Assembly (NCBI GenBank): GCA_949126835.1
Contig: OX421499.1
Span: forward strand, 24,091,990 to 24,155,989
Direction: 5' to 3'
Source of the DNA: Anisus vortex
Taxonomy: Eukaryota; Mollusca; Gastropoda; Planorbidae
DNA length: 64,000 nucleotides
Positions 52,401-64,000 of the stretch are shown here, piece after piece. Position numbers and translations under genes: made by a program. How positions within the stretch are numbered: the stretch's first letter is position 1; every line of letters begins with the position of its first letter. Below the pieces are notes generated by a model. The model was not told the DNA's origin. It saw only the letters and a list, made by a program, of their open reading frames with translations, and did not search any database.

Positions 52401-55400
52401 TATGTCAAGAATTTTTTGTGTCAATTTGGCAACACTGTTTAACACAAGGCGGCATAAATTGATGATGGACAAAAAAAGATAAAAAGAGTCCAAATGCATA
52501 AAAGATATTAGTTAATGAACAAAGCGGTTCATCTGCGTAGATCAACATCGTGTCTTAATACATGTATGAATTACTGTTGTATGATAAACTCATGTCTGTG
52601 TAATTGTCTGTGTCTGTGTTATTGTGAGGAGTCAAGATGTATGTTCTATAAATATATTTTTGTTCATTTCATACATTCACTGAAAATATACCCCATTGTT
52701 TTGATTTACGAATACTAGAACAATTGAGAATACAAACCAAGATTCTAAATAAGCAATGATAAATTTATCATACAATTTTTAAATACCAACAGTTGTAAAT
52801 GCCTGTCTAACTATCATAACTATATTATTGCAAATAATAAAAATATAAATAATGGCTAATGTTTACACATATATTTATTAACTTAACCGGAATGAAGCAA
52901 TGTCTAAATCTAAAAAGCCATTCTGTTACGTCAAATAATAAATGATTAATATAACGGTTGCATTTTTTTAAAGTTATTCAAAAATAAATAAAATAATTTA
53001 GCAACTAAATCAAATAAAATGAACCAAGCTTTAGCTACTAAAGAAAATCATTTTTTTTAAAAATCACTACTATGAAACAGAGCGACTCAGTAAAGAGTCA
53101 CTAATTTTTTTTTATTAAACACAATACTATGTATGGCTAATGTAATAGCCTCTAATAGTTCTATCTAGCTCGACTACCACCGGAGTAGGTCAAGGGAGTT
53201 GACTTACCAATGGCGGTCTTGATGCTTGCAAAACCCCGCTTGCTGGAGTCCGAGAGTAAATTCCTTCCTGAAAACAAGATGTCCTCTAGCAATGGGTGGT
53301 TTTGGTACCATTTTAAAAACAATGACCGCTATTCTATGAATGTTTAGAAAGTTTAGATCTATTTCTCATGAAGCCTGCATTCTATTATTTTACTTTCTTT
53401 TTGTAACTAAAAGTTTATAGATCTATTTATCAGTTTAAGAGTTGAGGCGGCTATAATAAAAAAAATATACAGAGGCGCTTGTACGGCAATAGAGATAAGT
53501 CTATATGTGAGTCTACGTTACGGCAATAGAGATAAGTCTATATGTGAGTCTACGTTACGGCAATAGAGATAAGTCTATATGTGAGTCTACGTTACGGCAA
53601 TAGAGATAAGTCTATATGTGAGTCTACGTTACGGCAATAGAGATAAGTCTATATGTGAGTCTACGTTACGGCAATAGAGATAAGTCTATATGTGAGTCTA
53701 CGTTACGGCAATAGAGATAAGTCTATATGTGAGTCTACGTTACGGCAATAGAGATAAGTCTATATGTGAGTCTACGTTACGGCAATAGAGATAAGTCTAT
53801 ATGTGAGTCTACGTTGTATAAAATATGTTGCTAGAAGAGGGTAGGTCATAGGTCAGTTGGTAAGTGGTTGGTGTTGAATGGACAGAATGAAACTGACATA
53901 AACATTGATCCGTGTTCCTTACTCTAAAGTCGATTGCGAAATTCCCAATTTTCTCATATACTTAACCCAAATATATAATTGTATTTACTACCAATAAATG
54001 CCAGTATGCGTGAAATAGTTTAATGTCAACCAGCGAATGAACTTGAAATTTTATTTGTTTATATTTTCCAGTAATCAGAGAACGAATAAAATTCTTTAAA
54101 AAAAAATAATACGAGTTAAAGAATTCCTAGCGTGAAAACATCGTTATTAATTTTATGAAAAATAAAGGTATATTTTTCATTTTGTTTTGTCCATTATAGT
54201 GAAAATAAAAAGACTTTCCGAAACCTTCACATAGTTTTCCAAAAACCACAAATGAAAAACCTAGTCAACTGTCCCAAACTTTCCGAGCCCATGTGAACCT
54301 TTTTTGATAGAGAGATAAGCAAAAAAACAGACATAATAAACAACCAGACAAACGTAGAGACGATTAAACAGACATTCAGACAGATAGACGGATAGACGGA
54401 TAGACAGATAGACAGATAGACAGATACACAGATACACAGATAGATAGATAGATGGGTGGGTAGATAGGTATTTAGATAGATAAAGAGACGCACAGATAGA
54501 TAGCTACATCAATAGACGGATGATACACACACACTATAGAGAAAGGTAGATAAATCTAGAAGAGCCGCTGTAGCGCCCCTGTTATTTTTCACTTTGCCTT
54601 TATTTCTTACCCTACCTCTCTATTTAGTAACCTCTATGAATAAGTCACCCAATTAAACTGTGTGTTTTAATTTCCAACTTAAATTACAATATGTTTTCAA
54701 CGAAATATATTATATCACATTGTCACTATTGTATTAAAGTTCTTTTGCACCCTATTTATCAAAATGATACCTACAGTTCTCCTTTTTAATTATAAAGTAG
54801 TAAAATAGTTTAATCGTTACCTTTAAAAAACTATCATGCATAGCTAAAAGCTTCATTTAAAAGATTATTATTAAATCACTGATAAATGTGAAGAAATTAC
54901 AACATGTTTACGTGCATTAACATTTCAATTTATTTTTAAAAGACGTAATTAAGATCTACTTTTAGCGACTAAGCCAAATAAGCTTATAACCATCACCGAA
55001 AACAAAAAAACACAAAACAATATTAATTTAAATAGAACATTTAAAAACAAAAACAGCCGCTATGTTAAATCTGTAACTATGTGCTGTATGTTTTTGATTC
55101 TTACAAAAGCATATTGTGTAAGTTGTTTAAATGTGATGTTACGTGTGTGCTATACAAAAAAGAAAAAAAAAACAACAAAAAAACATAATGACTTAATGTG
55201 TTAACGTCAAGCGACTGAAAGCTGCAACAAGTTAATGAATGACACATGTAGATGACATGGGAATGAAAGTAATGACACGTTGTGGCAATGGACGTAATAT
55301 CTAAAACTAATTTATCGTTTGATAATTGGGGAGATTTGTGATTTTAATTAACGTAACTAGGTTGGGAGTCATTCAAGGCCCCCAATAAATGACATACTTG

Positions 55401-58400
55401 GTGGTTTATTGTGAGTGTCAGTACTAAATACATTTTAGATTGTCATCAAATCAGTGTAGCATGTTTGGAGACATTTATTTGATTTTGAAATAAATCCATG
55501 AAAATTGTGAAAATAATTTTTGGTTCTCGCTGAAATAACTGCAAGTCAACAAGATATAGAGAAAGATACGGAAGATGGGTAGGGGGGACGAATGAGGGAA
55601 TAGAATTATGAAAAGATGGAATGAGGCTTAATAGCATGGGATGAATCAATGGGAACGTACGAGAGATGAATGAAAGCGAGTGAAGTATAAAAGCTGCAAT
55701 GATTGCTGAGCAAGGAAAATCAATCAATCAAGCACATAGTTTAGACCAAATAAACAAAAGGATCACACAACATTGAAAGTTTCACCAGACAGGCATGCTA
55801 AGGTTGAAAACAATCACTCCACACGGAGAAAAATCTATAAGATATAAAGACAATGGATTCCATAAAATGTGTATATCAATAGAATCGTATCAATTGCCTT
55901 TACTTTAGACAATGTAGATAGAATTTTTTTAGATACCTTAGAAAAATATATATTTAAAAAAAGACAAATCAATGTATAACAATTTATACAGAAATAATTA
56001 GTGAAAGTGCATAAAATAAATATATTTTTGTGTGAATTTAGTCAAAACGTTGAATTCTGTTTCATCAAAAGCACAAAATAAAAATAAATGAATAAATACA
56101 AATCTTGTGAAATTATTTGTGAAAGAAACAAAGCAATGAAAAATTGTAGATAGCCTCTACACCAGTCGTTCTGAAGGGTAAGGGTTCGGTTTCAAGGGAT
56201 CGGGATATTTTTGGTGGGGGTTGGTTTATAATATAAACGTATCGTCTCTCGCTTCGGTGCTCGGTTTAAATGCTATTGCTTTCCTTCGAGAAAAAATATA
56301 TAGGGCACTTTCTAGCGCCCTTATTTTTCCCCGGTTTTTCGCTTTCATATCTTTTTATTATATCTTGTATATGCTATGTAATTACGGCCCACAACGGCTA
56401 ACACACGGTTTGGCGTATCGTGAATTCGCACCAGAAAATAAATTCCTCCATAATTTGACTGTATTTGCGTTTGTTATTTTCATATAAAAGACACATAAGG
56501 CCGGGAATAACATAACAAAACCCTGGTAACCTTTGACATTCAAGTGACATTGACCTTACCTCGAGCTCGTCCCGCTTCATCTCTCGGAGCTTGCTGGCCG
56601 CGTACTCCGAGCGAGGTCTCCTCTGCTTCGTGGCTCCTTCCGTTTCCAGCCTGCTTCCTATGATTGCCGCCTGCCGGAGCAAGAAGCCAATCAGATTTTG
56701 GTTAGGACACCATGAAGGCCTTCTTTGGCTTTTGGTGGTCAGTTATAGACATGGTAAGAGTTTAGTGTCAGTTAGTGCCACTAACCGTGCCATTGACCTG
56801 CAAAACTACCCACTGGTCGTGCAATTTTGTCTCGTGCAAGCGTAGAGCCTCGTGCAAGAATCACATTTTCTGAGAAATTATTTCGGTAAGGGTCAATTTA
56901 AAAGTTTCTTTTATAGTTCAAAAACGTCGAATATCTCTGTATATTATATATTATTTTTTATTTTTATGCTTACAGTAATACTAATAGTTAACACATTTAA
57001 AAAAATGACTTTTTGTCATTGCAATAAAATAACTGTTGTATATTTTTTCTTAAAGAGAAAGTTCCGATAAAGAGTAAAAAGCTTTTAAAAATTCTGCTCT
57101 TTATTTTATATAAAAGTAAATATTATTTTCTCATTAAGACGTCATTTGAAAAATAAATGAAAATTAATTGACCCTTATATCTGTTTATAACCGTTTCCCC
57201 CGAAATGATCATTCTTTTTGAAATAGCAAAAGAACCCATATAGAATTTGCACAAAGATCTTATATGTGTTAGCTGTCAGCCATCAATACGAGTCACTTCC
57301 TGTTAGTACGCAGCCATTTTTTGGTGTGACGTCACGTGGTGGAGGCCATCGCCCAAGCGGCCAAGCAGAGAGAAATCATGATGTTATATTATGTTCTCAG
57401 GAACACATAGTATAGCTTTTATACATGGTATGTACACAAATACAAACGCCAAGACCGCCACCGAGTTATTTTTAGTTCTATCTTATAATTATTATTATGT
57501 TCTTTATAAACGTATCTTAAGCTCAGTAAAACAGCTCGTTTTTTCTTTTATACACAGTGACTTTCGCAAAAAAAATCAGAAGTGGTTGCTTTTTTATGCA
57601 TCTATTTCTTCTATAGTTTAATTGGATTGTGCTTTGTACAATGCCTGTATGTATCTTCTTTTCTTTTATATAAATATTTAAAAAATTATATATTTCGGAT
57701 ATATATATTATATTTTAATTTGTAAAGGGTCGTACACATAAGACCACAATTGGAACAACTTGCTTCCGCCTACTCTCTCCTGCATACAGCAGTGAAACAT
57801 AAAAAAAATTGTTACAAACACGACACTGGACAAAAATAAGGACACAATGAATACATAAAAATATAAAACAAAAACTGAGAATTAACTCTTATAGTGTATT
57901 TAAAACGAAGAATAATTAAAACTTCACTGACTTTTAAAAGACGGGGTTATAACCCATTATATTCCGAGAGGGAATAAAACCCATTATATTCGGTGGCCAT
58001 CTTGCTTTTATCAGTAAGATTTCATGCATAAAAAAATAAATATTATTATGTAATTTAAAAAAAAAGAAACATTTAATAAAGCAGCAGTTATGGCAGGGAA
58101 CTCTGTTTTAATAAAGCGCTAAGACAGATTCAGTTGAAATATACAGTTAGGAAGCAGACTAATTTCTCCACAAGTTATTTATAAATATATATATAATAAA
58201 AATGTAGATAGGAAAAATAGATATGAAATTATGATGATGGAATTTGGATACTAATAATGGAAGCTTTTATTTGCTACAAATTCTGGAAAGTTTTATTATG
58301 TGAGTAAGATCAGACCTATATACCTTTTTCCTTCTTCTTTGAAACAAAATCTTACAAATAAAAATAAAAAAAGATATGGAAATAAAAGCGGAAATTATAA

Positions 58401-61400
58401 AAACGGTAACAGCCATTGAAATCAGACGATAGTCAAATATACAACAACAACAAAATAAAAAAAAGGGGTAGATAAGCCAATAGATAACCAAACGATATAA
58501 TAATAGTACAGACACATAATAAGCTGCAGCAGGGACCTTATTCAGCCTTGACCTTCTGAAGTCTATTCTCCCACGTGACTGGAGGGAAAATTCCGCACAC
58601 GTAAGAAATGTGAAAAAAAATCCCTAAATTTTTTTTTGGGAGAAATAAGCTCATTGATGTGACTGTGGCCCTTATAACATGCTTTATCGAGAAAAATTAA
58701 AATATTATCTTCTACGGTAGACCAGACCACATGTTATTTCCGATAACAATTTTGACTATAAAATGTGAATATTTATAAAAATGTTAACTTTAAGGTCACA
58801 TTTACAATTTGCAGCATACGTTAAATATCTTGGTAAACTTAACTAAGACCGTTACGAAATCGTAACGCGATTTAAAATATAATTTTTTTTATTTTTTTTT
58901 ACTTTTCCTCTTCCAGCCCTATTCACGAGACCCATTCACGAGGGAGTAGAGACGTCAGAAGTGAAGGCTGAATAAAGTCTATAGAGGAAAAACATGGCGG
59001 TATGCAACAAGTTGTCATCAATTGTGTTTAACAACAATATTGTAATCAAAGGTATATATATGTTTTTTTAAATCTTAACTTCGCTTTCCTTCCTTTCTCT
59101 ACACCTAGTAAACTTTTATTTAATGTTTAAAGTAGTGTTATTTGAAGTTTAACTAAACTTTATAATGAATTCATTAAAAATATAAATAATTTTATAAATG
59201 AACTTGATGTTAATTTTTCGAATAAAATATTTTACGTTGAAATATTGCATTCTATTTTAATTAGATTAGATTTAACCCTAAAAGTATTTTCAATTTGTGT
59301 TTTTATCGAAGGAAAACGAAAATAATTTTATTTATATAAACTGTAATCACCTTAGATCTATTGCTCGGCCCTGGGCCATTCCAAGGAACATACACTTGGG
59401 GGAAGTTCCCAAGAGATGGGCGTGGTGGCTTCGTCTCGGGCCCATATTTCCCACGGTGGGCATACAGATATCTGGACAAGGCTCTCTCCTTGACCTCTGG
59501 GATACTGAAGTAGTACTCAGATGGTTTCTCATAGCTCAACCTGGGCTCACTACCGGCCCTCGCCAGGGATCCGGGGTAGGACTTTCTGGCCTCAGCCCTG
59601 GCACGGGCGAGCCTAGGCGCATCGCTTCTCAAATTTCTAGGCCTGTGGGCCCAGAGGTTTGATGTCGGCAGCGGGTCTTGGTGGGGTGACTCGTAGTAGC
59701 TTGCACGGTGTGGGGGCTCCACTGACCTGGCTCTGGCGCTGCGCAGGAGATCCGCCCTCACGGGCATGTGTGCCCACAGCTTCGTGCTGGGCAAAGGCTC
59801 CTGGGGCTTATACAAAGGACCAGCTGATTTCCTTGGGCGTGGTGGTGGCAAGGATCCGCCGCGCGTACCTCTATACTCGGCCGGTGGGACAGAGGCGGCG
59901 CGAGCTCTGACAGACCATGGGGATTCGCCCTGTGAGAGAACGACTGGCTTAGAGGCGACGATGTTATTATTAAAGGGTCTAAATCTACTATTAGGAACCA
60001 GCATAACATACACAGGCCCCCGGGGAGACTGTGTGGCCAGCAATGGCGCCGCTACCTTGACGTACTGCTGCTGCTGCTGGACGTGATGTCCAGGAAGGGG
60101 CCGGGACGCGGGCGGAGCTGTGCTGGCCCGCACCCTCCTGCTGACAGAAGCGGCTCTAGGGCTAATGTGTTGCTCTGTGGACACCTGCATGGAGGAGGTT
60201 TACAACTTTCAAGGGCAAAGGAAAACACCGAAACACTATTTTGAAGAAGAGAGGGGGCTTTTGATGAAGTTTGATGAAGAAGCAACAGTCCGGGGGTGGA
60301 GGGTCAAGATTTCCAATTGGGCAATGAAGAGTGAAGGGGAGAACAATCGTGAGCACTCATTGGCTTAGAAAAGAGACAAACGCTTAAAAGAACTGGATCA
60401 CGTGATTGCCTTTATTCCTGGACATTCAGAAAGGTTTTTATTATGTTCTTAAAAGTATTTGTTTTAAAAAAAATCTGTAGTTTTTGTTATTGTTGCCCAT
60501 CTAGAGCTAAAGGCATTCACGCATCCATTCTTGAAGCTTTGTGCTACTGCCGACAGACTGACAGATTGGGCTCAACTTGACATTGGAAGATTAGATTCTG
60601 AATATACAGATAAAACACATGAAATAGTTTAACACAAAAGTTCTCTTTAAATGTAAATCATTGTTTTTTTGGCCTAAAAAAAAGTGACGACAAAAAACAA
60701 ATTGAAAAAAGAAACAGAAATATCATTATCCCCTAATTTATTTGTTACGAAAAGTTGTTTTTTGTTCCTGAACAACTAGGCTGGTCTGTAACTGTCTTAC
60801 AGAGGACACAATGACTGTATAGTATACATAAAAATAAAACATTGAAAGCACATGTAAACACGTATAATATTTTTTATTATTATTATAGACTTACTTAAAA
60901 ACGTTGTTTTGTCTGTTAAAAAAAATATATATATACATTCAGGACAGAGCAGGAAGACTTAGAAAATGTAATTTGGAAGTCCCTTTCTTCAGCATCAGCC
61001 ACCGCTTCTGTATTTGTTTTGCTTTTTAATGATTACACACAGAAACAAATATACGTTTGGTTATGATAACATATAAAATGACTGACGACATATCTTTTAC
61101 AAAAACCCTAATAATAATCTAAAGAAAGGTATTCATTTATTTATTATTGGTCTAGTTGAATTCGTTTTTTCTCGGATTCTTTTTTAAATATATTTTGGGC
61201 GGGAAAAGTTTTACCGGCGGCGGCGACGAAGTGGCGTTTGGCATTGGTATGAACGTTTAGTTCAATAAAGTTTGTATACACACCATGTACTAGGCAACTG
61301 TGAACGCCCCCCCCCCCCTCCCCACCCTGCAACCATCCCACCCCTGACGCCAGCATACGCCTGACGTATGTGGGAATGAATACAACATCAAGCAGAGCAT

Positions 61401-64000
61401 GCATGCGTTAGAGTAGCAATCAAAAAGCAAAATTCTACAGATTGAAATTAATTATTTGTATGTTGGCTACCTACAAAAATGTTTTGTGTAACAATGTAAA
61501 TAATAATGAACCACTTTTAACTTATCTGTTAAGGTTCCATAATGCAAGTGTTCTGAATATCCGCTAAGTAGAGACCATGTCCTTAAGGTCAATTTGAAGC
61601 ATAGGTTAATTTAGACAACTTTTAAAAATAGTTTGTCTTTGCTTGCTCCATTGAAAATTAGAGAAAGACTTTTGCTAAACTTAGAGAATATAAATAACTA
61701 AATACTACAGAAATGTACATTTTCAGAAATGTGTGAACTGGAACTATATAAAAGTTAACATTCTTTGATCTACAACTGTCTAGATGAAATCTCGTACACC
61801 GTTATTAGCTTAATGGTAAAAGCACTAGCCAATGGGAATAGGCAGACGTCTAAGCCTTGCTTTCTATTGGTTGTTAATTGCATAGAGAAGCATTGCAAGC
61901 ATGTAGTGGTTCAAGACTTTATGAAAGTTTTTAAAGGAATGCATAAAAACTGTTTCACTAACAAATCTATATTTGTAAATACATAGATATAGATAGTAGA
62001 AAAATATTACTGTAAATTTGTTTTCATTGTTGGGTGTCAGAAATAAAAAAAAGTACAAGAACAAGTTTTTCACTTGAAGAAGAGGAGACTACTGGTATTT
62101 TTATACGTTCTTGATGCTTCTCTCCCTTTGGTCTGTCTCCAAAAGAACAAGACTCTCCTAGGCTTTGTAAGAAAAACAAATATCATACAAACATTTCTGA
62201 GAAAGTCCACCACAGATCTCTTGTCAATTTTGGAACAAAAAAATTTTTTATTTACGTACTCAACAAAGTTTGTAACGAAATATAACTGGGCGCATTTGAA
62301 CAACACAATAATATATCATGCGTATGGAACGAAACGACTTAAAAATGAAATCAAGTGTTTTTAGATTTGCATAATTGCAGTATACACTGTCATAGAAAAA
62401 TTTGCACTGGATGTGAATGAAGACTTATGCGACACCCAACAAAAGTGAAGAGCTTACGATTGTTCTTTGTCTTTTACTTAAAACAATCAATATGCGGCAA
62501 GTCTAGACTATGTCTTAACGAAGCAGAACTCTATGTAATTACAAATGCATTCATTTACAACTGGAAGAAAATGCTGACATATCATAGCAAAGCAAAATGC
62601 ATGCTGATTGCTAAGCTGTTGTTTTTTTTTGGGGTGGGGGGCTTAAATGGGGAGGGTTTGAAATAGCCTAGAAAAGTATAAGCATTAGTTATTGTATTAT
62701 GCATATGTCTTGTTATAAGAGATAATTTATCTAGGGTACATGAAAATCAGCCGCAGTCACCAAATTGGAAAATGAGCGAATGTTTTTTTTTTGGGGTGTG
62801 GAGGATAGACTATAGCGGAAGACATAGATGGCTAGAAAGAAGCTGGAAAGAAGCGAAGGAAATAAGCGAACTATTTTGTAAGCACAATGGCATGGCGACA
62901 TTCTTAATGTAATGGGTTTTTAAAAAAAAATTGGGGTTGGCATACAAGGGTAATAAAAAAAACACAACATTAAGCAAAACCATACCCTAGCTATCGTGCA
63001 GTCTCTAAACTAGTTATTGCATGGTATTATTGGTTTTATAAATTGACAATCTTTTATGTATTCTATTTACAGGAGTATAATATATTATATTATAATAATG
63101 TATAAAAAATGTAAAGCCATGTTTAAAATATAGAGCTTTTTAAAATAAATATAACTTTATTCGTCTTTATCCTTAACGATTCTAAGATATGGATAAAACA
63201 ATACATTCTGTTTATTTGAGTATTGTTTAGGATTAGCAGATGAACAATTTTAGTTTTTTGTTTTGTTGATTTTTACGTTTGTTTTTTTTTTAGTTTGTTT
63301 TTTTGTTGTAAAAATTGAAGTTGCAAAGTGGTATGTTTTATAATGGATATGAAAGTGGGGAAATTATTTCATGTTTGGGAAATAAACAATACTCAAATAA
63401 TACATTGAAAAAATTTAAGAAATAACAATGACATTACGGGACATTTTAGAATGCTAATATTTTGTTTCGTTATTTAATTTTAGCAGAATCCGAAATTTTG
63501 ATGTGCGTTTGCATGTCAACAAAACCGAAAGAAACAGTTACCGATAAGCCGTCCCGAAATGTCAAATAATAATGTACGCCCGAATTTTGAGTAGTTGGAG
63601 GGGGGCGGGATATTTTTTTACCTTTATATTAATCTTTTCAAGCACCGTTAGCTTGCTAGGGGAGCCACTGTCGCCACCGCCAGCCCTGTAGACGGGGAGC
63701 TGCAGCTTCCTGTCCCTAGGCAGAGCCGCCTCGCTCACGACTAAGGGGAATACGTCCACTCGGTGGGACTGGCCGTCGCTAAGCCTCGACCGGTAGGATG
63801 ACACGGGCACGCTGTGGGGTGTCCCCGAGATGTGCACGGGCATGGTGACTGTGTGGTGGACGTACGAGGGCCTGGGGGTCAGGCTCGTGCACCGGCCGTA
63901 CTCACCCTTGCCCGCGTGGTCCCTGATGTCTGTACGGATGTTTCGAAGTCTGTTTAAATAGGTGGACAAAAATGTATCAGCCTCGCTGACGGGCTTGGGC
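43338..64000 (-). CDS. Arg/Ser/Pro-rich multi-exon protein with alternative C-termini (5' end outside window)
   Basis: Exons in transcription order: beyond the edge-63622, 60184-59351, 56670-56560, 53267-53208, 51865-51791, 51272-51103, 48947-48410, with an alternative terminal exon 43439-43338. All junctions are GT/AG. The protein is largely low in hydrophobics and rich in Arg, Ser and Pro; no signal peptide or membrane segment is visible. Recognisable features: a repeated PLPxTxLWAH motif (twice in the 834-bp exon), a Gln run, a basic helical segment (SKLREMKRDELE), and a possible coiled coil (FIRMRERVKDVQEKMDRQRQ). In the penultimate exon a 12-14-residue SRDxDxxRSAAW repeat is present. I do not recognise the family. 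A cytoskeletal or scaffold role would be a guess and is not asserted. Confidence 0.7.
45100..45180. promoter_or_regulatory. cluster of CCAAT/ATTGG motifs
   Basis: CACCAATCAAAGCATTGGTT followed within 40 bases by CTCATTGGTTGG: one CCAAT and two inverted copies in 60 bases, in a locally GC-richer segment with GCGCGC. It resembles a TATA-less promoter; no transcript evidence. Confidence 0.3.
45241..45365 (+). CDS. possible first coding exon of an unknown plus-strand transcript
   Basis: An ATG frame MVCCLRIDFKPPGDKNTTKT continuing GKTKSLNLETVLKGMVGMLG ends at a consensus donor TCAAG|GTGAGT. It lies directly downstream of the CCAAT cluster. No matching downstream exon was found, so it could be chance. 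Confidence 0.25.
45960..46155. repeat. imperfect ~11-12-bp repeat GACGTGGTTGA
   Basis: About 14 diverged copies of GACGTGGTTGA/GACGTGTTTGA in the intron region between exons G and H. The open frames across it (PRPPNHVQ-type) are artefacts. Confidence 0.75.
48410..48947 (-). CDS. exon G of the minus-strand gene, SRD-repeat C-terminus
   Basis: Acceptor ATCTCCTGCGCTCAG, phase 2 in, matching the donor of exon F. Open for 178 codons to TAA at 48,410. Encodes a GC-rich repeat: SSWSRDADVSRSAAWSRDLE, SAPPSRDYEAYRPSAAW, RSGAWSRDVDLYRAAPLSRD and RSAAWTRDATDAER, followed by a basic tail. About eight units of SRDxDxxRSAAW. The sharp GC contrast with the AT-rich flanks supports real coding DNA. Confidence 0.75.
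48948..51098 (-). other. intron between exons F and G
   Basis: AT-rich; holds the complete family A SINE at 49.67-49.92 kb and, near 50.78-50.85 kb, a GC-richer stretch with GTGGGCGG and ATTGG motifs that could be an internal promoter. Confidence 0.45.
49669..49922 (+). mobile_element. full-length tRNA-derived SINE (family A)
   Basis: Head: TAGCGGTTAGCTCACCAG (A-box-like) and GGTTCGAGCC at 49,721-49,730 (perfect B box), followed by CCGCCACCGG. Body: CAGATCCCTGTCGCCCTACA, then GGAGTTTTGGGACTAGATGG. 3' domain: GAGCGCACTGAGCATGCTAA through GAAGCGCTATATAAATT. Tail: (ACCATT)n. It is the reference copy for the fragments at 1.6, 4.3 and 29.6 kb. Confidence 0.75.
51099..51272 (-). CDS. exon F of the minus-strand gene, optional stop
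   Basis: Acceptor CCCGCCCACAG, phase 0. Encodes YRVESRLSPDDLIYEPSSFI and RMRERVKDVQEKMDRQRQLL, ending SHPSQK. If read through, TAA at 51,099-51,101 ends the protein. If the donor CAAAA|GTAATG (exon end 51,103) is used, the frame leaves in phase 2 and joins exon G without a break. Confidence 0.8.
   Translation of the reverse strand, partial: YRVESRLSPDDLIYEPSSFIRMRERVKDVQEKMDRQRQLLDRYLDSDFKIPSHPSQK
51791..51865 (-). CDS. exon E of the minus-strand gene, 25 codons
   Basis: Acceptor CCCTTGTTTAG, donor TGGCAG|GTACGT; phase 0. Encodes PKPTERKAIRDVDGFTKPKN followed by LLSWQ. Confidence 0.8.
53208..53267 (-). CDS. exon D of the minus-strand gene, 20 codons
   Basis: Acceptor CTTGTTTTCAG, donor CATTG|GTAAGT; phase 0. 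Encodes EGIYSRTPASGVLQASRPPL. Confidence 0.75.
53268..53482 (-). other. start of the intron between exons C and D
   Basis: No features beyond AT-rich sequence before the minisatellite. Confidence 0.4.
53483..53815. repeat. 37-bp minisatellite, exactly 9 copies
   Basis: Nine copies of ACGGCAATAGAGATAAGTCT then ATATGTGAGTCTACGTT with no difference that I can see, about 215 bases from the acceptor of exon D. Confidence 0.95.
53816..56559 (-). other. intron between exons C and D
   Basis: AT-rich; a GATA/GACA-type microsatellite occupies about 54,358-54,485. No gene seen. Confidence 0.5.
54358..54485. repeat. GACAGATA-type microsatellite
   Basis: Imperfect GACAGATA, GACGGATA and GATA units. Confidence 0.8.
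56560..56670 (-). CDS. exon C of the minus-strand gene, 37 codons
   Basis: Acceptor TTGCTCCGGCAG, donor CTCGAG|GTAAGG; phase 0. Encodes AAIIGSRLETEGATKQRRPR followed by SEYAASKLREMKRDELE, a charged, probably helical segment. Confidence 0.8.
56671..59350 (-). other. intron between exons B and C
   Basis: AT-rich with one MITE at 58.5-59.0 kb. No coding segment supported. Confidence 0.5.
58538..58975. mobile_element. MITE with ~40-bp imperfect inverted ends
   Basis: Left end TTATTCAGCCTTGACCTTCT then GAAGTCTATTCTCCC. The right end on the opposite strand reads TTATTCAGCCTTCACTTCTG then ACGTCTCTACTCCC. The AT-rich interior has no ORF. Class not assigned. Confidence 0.6.
59351..60184 (-). CDS. 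exon B of the minus-strand gene, 278 codons
   Basis: Acceptor CCTCCTCCATGCAG, donor TCTAAG|GTGATT; phase 0 at both ends. Encodes STEQHISPRAASVSRRVRAS, HHVQQQQQYVKVAAPL, EPLPSTKLWAHMP, DPLPTSNLWAHRP, SEPRLSYEKPSEYYFSIPEV and ends GPGPSNRSK. The CTG/CAG run at about 60,066-60,080 encodes the Gln tract. An internal Met at the very start is probably not used, because it overlaps the acceptor. Confidence 0.8.
60185..63621 (-). other. intron between exons A and B
   Basis: 3.4 kb, AT-rich. A poly-C run lies at about 61,303-61,318. Small open frames at 61-62.7 kb show no motif and no splice sites in keeping with the gene. An exon could be missed here. Confidence 0.45.
63622..64000 (-). CDS. exon A of the minus-strand gene (partial)
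   Basis: Open to the window edge. Encodes PKPVSEADTFLSTYLNRLRN, continues through SYVHHTVTMPVHISGTPHSV and SYRSRLSDGQSHRVDVFPLV, and ends KLTVLEKINIK. Donor AAG|GTAAAA, phase 0. It is GC-rich relative to its surroundings, a sign of coding sequence here. Confidence 0.75.

Noticed and set aside
60120..60368. Plus-strand 82-codon frame overlapping exon B acceptor
   Set aside because: No splice or domain support; overlaps the well-supported minus-strand exon.

Overview
The window is AT-rich eukaryotic DNA: genes are split by introns with GT/AG junctions, there are many simple-sequence arrays, and diverse retrotransposons and miniature DNA transposons are scattered through it. Nothing looks bacterial or organellar. 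The repeat mix (RTE-like and CR1-like LINEs with microsatellite tails, tRNA-headed SINEs ending in trinucleotide repeats, hAT-type miniature elements, long TA/GATA tracts) fits an invertebrate animal. A gastropod mollusc is my best guess; this is inference, because no host gene here was identified by name.

Layout. 1-11.9 kb: no recognised host gene; LINE and SINE fragments, a 1.08-kb hAT-type element with 8-bp target duplications, several small terminal-inverted-repeat elements and two minisatellites (51-bp and 45-bp units). 11,954-19,106: a nearly complete Ty3/Gypsy-family LTR retrotransposon on the minus strand. Its two LTRs differ at only a few bases. Its pol domains run protease-integrase-reverse transcriptase-RNase H, not the usual Gypsy order with integrase last. 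This Gmr1-like architecture is the most notable thing in the window. 19.5-38 kb: a plus-strand gene of eight coding exons with fully consistent splice phases, predicting a 358-residue secreted, cysteine-rich protein with a lysine-rich tail. Its introns hold a full-length RTE-like LINE, a truncated LINE, SINE and MITE copies and a 16-copy 83-bp minisatellite. 38-43.3 kb: AT-rich sequence between the two convergent genes, with one MITE. 43.3-64 kb: a minus-strand gene entering from the right edge (5' end not included), with at least eight exons encoding an Arg/Ser/Pro-rich, probably largely disordered protein. Splice phase predicts at least three alternative C-termini.

The two host genes point towards each other and show no sign of working together. 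The transposons are independent passengers. Exon structures come from reading frames, splice consensus and phase only; no homology search or transcript data was available.
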